A stretch of DNA of 64,000 nucleotides from Bacteroidaceae bacterium (lineage in GTDB: Bacteria > Bacteroidota > Bacteroidia > Bacteroidales > Bacteroidaceae). The translations under genes were made by a program, and so were the position numbers. Under the pieces are notes generated by a model that ran no database searches, was not told the DNA's origin, and worked only from the letters and a program-made list of their open reading frames with translations. Shown here one piece after another: positions 62,284 to 64,000 of the stretch (position 1 is the first letter of the stretch; every line of letters starts with the position of its first letter). Location of the stretch: assembly GCA_017509605.1 (NCBI GenBank), contig JAFWPH010000005.1, forward strand, positions 1-64,000. Direction: 5' to 3'.

Positions 62284-63417
62284 CTATTGGAGTTGTTTCT
62301 TGAAGCAGCGGCGGCGTTTGTGTTGCTTGCGCTCGAAGTATATCCATTGCGACTGCACTCGGGTGTTGGTTTCGAGTTCCACGTTGGTTTCCACAAACTT
62401 GTAGCCCTCGCTGATGTAGATAGGCAGCAGGTCATGGAAGAAGATGGCGTTGACGCCTTTGCTTTGGTATTCGGGCAGCACTCCGATGAGCATGAGGTCG
62501 AGTGTATCGGGGTGTTTCCATTTGAGCGGTTTGAGCAGGTGGAACCATCCGAAGGGCAGCAGTTTGCCTTTTGCTTTCTGCAGCGCTCTCGACATGGATG
62601 GCATTGAGATGCCCACTCCTATGAGTCGTCCGTTTGCCTCGGTGACGAGCGAGACGAGTTTGAGGTCGATCAGTGGCAGGAAGGACTTGATGTATTGCTG
62701 TATCTGTTTGTCGGTCAGTTCGGAGTAACCGAAGAGAGGTTTGAACGCCTCGTTGATGACTTTGAAGATCTCTTTGCCGTATTCTTTGGCGATGGCTCGG
62801 TGGGAGGTGTATTTCTTGATGTGGAGATCGTATTTTTCCATCACGATCTTAGCGATGCGTGTGAGTCTTTCAGGCACTTCCTTAGGCACTGTCAGTAGCA
62901 TTTCTATCCAGTCGGCGTCTTTCTCATAGCCGAGCCGTTCGATATGGCGTGGGTAGTAGTCGTAGTTGTAGATGGTTGCCATGGTGCTGAGTTGGTCGAA
63001 GCCTTCGATGAGCATGCCTTCGGCGTCCATGTCGGTGAAACCCAGTGGGCCTTGTATCTCCGTCATTCCTTTCTCGTGGCCCCATTGCTCCACAGCCTGG
63101 AGCAGTCCTTGGCTGACCTCTTCGTCGTCGATGAAGTCAATCCATCCGAATCGCACAGCCTTCAGGTTCCAAGTGTTGTTGGCTTTGTGGTTGATGATGG
63201 CGGCCACTCGTCCCACAATCTTCCCGTCCTTGTAGGCGAGGAAGTATTCCGCCTCGCAGAACTCCATGGCGGGGTTCTTGTCAGAGAAGGTGCCGAGCAT
63301 GTCCTCATAGAGGTCGGGTACGGAGTAGGGGTTGTCCTTATAAAGTTCGTAGTTGAAGCGGATGAATTTCTTCAACTCGCTTTTGTTTTCCACTTTTTTG
63401 ATGACTACGTTTCCCAT
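62284..63417 (-). CDS. GNAT-like N-acetyltransferase family protein
   Basis: A 377-residue cytoplasmic protein common in Bacteroidetes and annotated as a GNAT-type protein. Parts seen: KFIRFNYELYKDNPYSVPDL, the acetyl-CoA-fold strand YKDGKIVGRVAAIINHK, and IQGPLGFTDMDAEGMLIEGF. The substrate is unknown. It is the first gene of the GNAT-parE-coaD-S41-ybeY group. Confidence 0.82.
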   Translation of the reverse strand: MGNVVIKKVENKSELKKFIRFNYELYKDNPYSVPDLYEDMLGTFSDKNPAMEFCEAEYFLAYKDGKIVGRVAAIINHKANNTWNLKAVRFGWIDFIDDEEVSQGLLQAVEQWGHEKGMTEIQGPLGFTDMDAEGMLIEGFDQLSTMATIYNYDYYPRHIERLGYEKDADWIEMLLTVPKEVPERLTRIAKIVMEKYDLHIKKYTSHRAIAKEYGKEIFKVINEAFKPLFGYSELTDKQIQQYIKSFLPLIDLKLVSLVTEANGRLIGVGISMPSMSRALQKAKGKLLPFGWFHLLKPLKWKHPDTLDLMLIGVLPEYQSKGVNAIFFHDLLPIYISEGYKFVETNVELETNTRVQSQWIYFERKQHKRRRCFKKQLQ

Positions 63418-63455
63418 TTCTGATGTGGTTGGTGGGTTTCTTTTGTTTTAATTTG

Positions 63456-63463
63456 CAAATATA
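63456..63463 (-). promoter_or_regulatory. -7 promoter box of the GNAT-parE operon
   Basis: The minus strand reads TATATTTG, 38 bp ahead of the ATG at 63417. Confidence 0.55.
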
Positions 63464-63557
63464 GTCATTTTTTCCCAATTTGTGCCAATGAAACGGGAAA
63501 AATCACAATAGTAAGGAGAGAACTGTTTTTACTGAGTAAAGGTTCGGAGATTTTTCG

Positions 63558-63565
63558 TAATTTTG
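63558..63565 (+). promoter_or_regulatory. -7 promoter box of the licD-like gene
   Basis: TAATTTTG on the plus strand, about 32 bp ahead of the ATG at 63598. No firm -33 box was seen. Confidence 0.5.
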
Positions 63566-63597
63566 CAAAAACGTATCTATTATCTCTACTGACCGAC

Positions 63598-64000
63598 ATG
63601 AAAAAAGACGACAAATATCTGAAGCAGTATATGAAGGAGCACCTGAGGGAGTGCCAATTGAAGCAGTTGGGCATCCTTGAGGTCATCGACGGCATCTGCC
63701 GCAAGCATGGTATTGATTACTGGTTGGAGGGAGGTACGTTGCTTGGTGCGGTGCGCCATGGTGGTTTCATACCTTGGGACGATGACATTGACATCGCCAT
63801 GAAACAGGCCGACCTGCGACGTTTCTGCCAAGTGGCACCTGATGAGTTGCCCGAAGACCTTTTTCTCCAGAATCGTCAGACCGACCCGGGAAGCAAGGAG
63901 GGGGGTATCACAAAGGTTCGTTGCCTCAATTCGATTTACATTGAGGAGGGCGACCATTTCATCGGTGACTACTGTAAGGGTGTTTTTGTGGATATCTTTC
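63598..64000 (+). CDS. LicD family protein (N-terminal part, runs off the window)
   Basis: The frame is open from the ATG at 63598 (MKKDDKYLKQYMKEHLRECQ) to the window end, 134 codons. The core motif YWLEGGTLLGAVRHGGFIPW followed by DDDIDIAM is that of LicD nucleotidyltransferases, which attach phosphocholine or similar phospho-groups to surface polysaccharides. In Bacteroidetes such genes belong to capsule or LPS modification. The rest of the gene and its partners lie beyond the window. Confidence 0.92.
   Translation, partial: MKKDDKYLKQYMKEHLRECQLKQLGILEVIDGICRKHGIDYWLEGGTLLGAVRHGGFIPWDDDIDIAMKQADLRRFCQVAPDELPEDLFLQNRQTDPGSKEGGITKVRCLNSIYIEEGDHFIGDYCKGVFVDIF

Noticed and set aside
1..64000. 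tRNA, rRNA or CRISPR loci
   Set aside because: Reading the sequence showed no rRNA stretches, no regularly spaced repeats with unique spacers, and no convincing tRNA; a dedicated tRNA scan was not possible.

Overview
The window looks like a chromosomal segment of a Prevotella-type Bacteroidales bacterium. Evidence: promoters of the Bacteroidetes type (-7 box TAnnTTTG), weak A-rich ribosome binding sites, secreted glycosidases with a short C-terminal YDLxGRRL...PGIYI sorting tail, and the gene neighbourhoods acpP-fabF-rnc, aroQ/xerD, parE-coaD and rbfA with a LolC/E-type permease. No rRNA, tRNA, CRISPR array or transposase was recognised.

Layout. 1-5.1 kb: end of a probable glycosidase, a sugar:H+ symporter and a DUF5107/TPR protein, one plus-strand carbohydrate operon. 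5.2-10.8 kb: serine acetyltransferase, DUF2461 protein, M3 peptidase and an ECF sigma factor with a membrane partner. 10.8-16.6 kb: an accessory strip, all on the minus strand: a retropepsin-like protein, a zeta-toxin-like kinase with a small partner, a Fic protein, two broken 3' ends of comM, a possible toxin/immunity pair. 16.6-24.7 kb: a double-GH43 enzyme, a transporter pseudogene with a 5-bp frameshifting duplication, and a giant secreted zincin-like protein. 24.8-27.6 kb: gene fragments (panE, ftcD, retropepsin), rhuM and a DUF3791-DUF3990-DUF3791 operon. 27.7-35 kb: intact comM, then envelope and housekeeping genes up to aroQ. 35-41 kb: xerD, GH10 xylanase, GH53 galactanase, ddh. 41.1-42.8 kb: an AAA ATPase-nuclease gene bounded by an 88-bp duplication of the ddh 3' end. 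43-53.8 kb: phosphoesterase, envelope operon, acpP-fabF-rnc, typA, rpsO. 53.8-57.6 kb: transporter paralog and GH94 phosphorylase. 57.6-63.4 kb: ybeY, S41 protease, coaD, parE, GNAT. The window ends inside a licD-like gene.

How it fits together. The glycosidases point to use of arabinoxylan, galactan and cello-oligosaccharides. The most unusual signal is a shared architecture at two core genes: accessory genes (Fic at comM, ATPase-nuclease at ddh) lie just past a core gene's 3' end and are followed by a second copy of that 3' end. At ddh the copy starts at the base after the cargo stop codon. In addition, a short oriented junction motif follows nearly every gene of the 9-27 kb accessory strip. 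Together these suggest a cassette-like way of acquiring toxin- or defence-like genes without breaking the host gene. No recombinase for it is visible next to either site.
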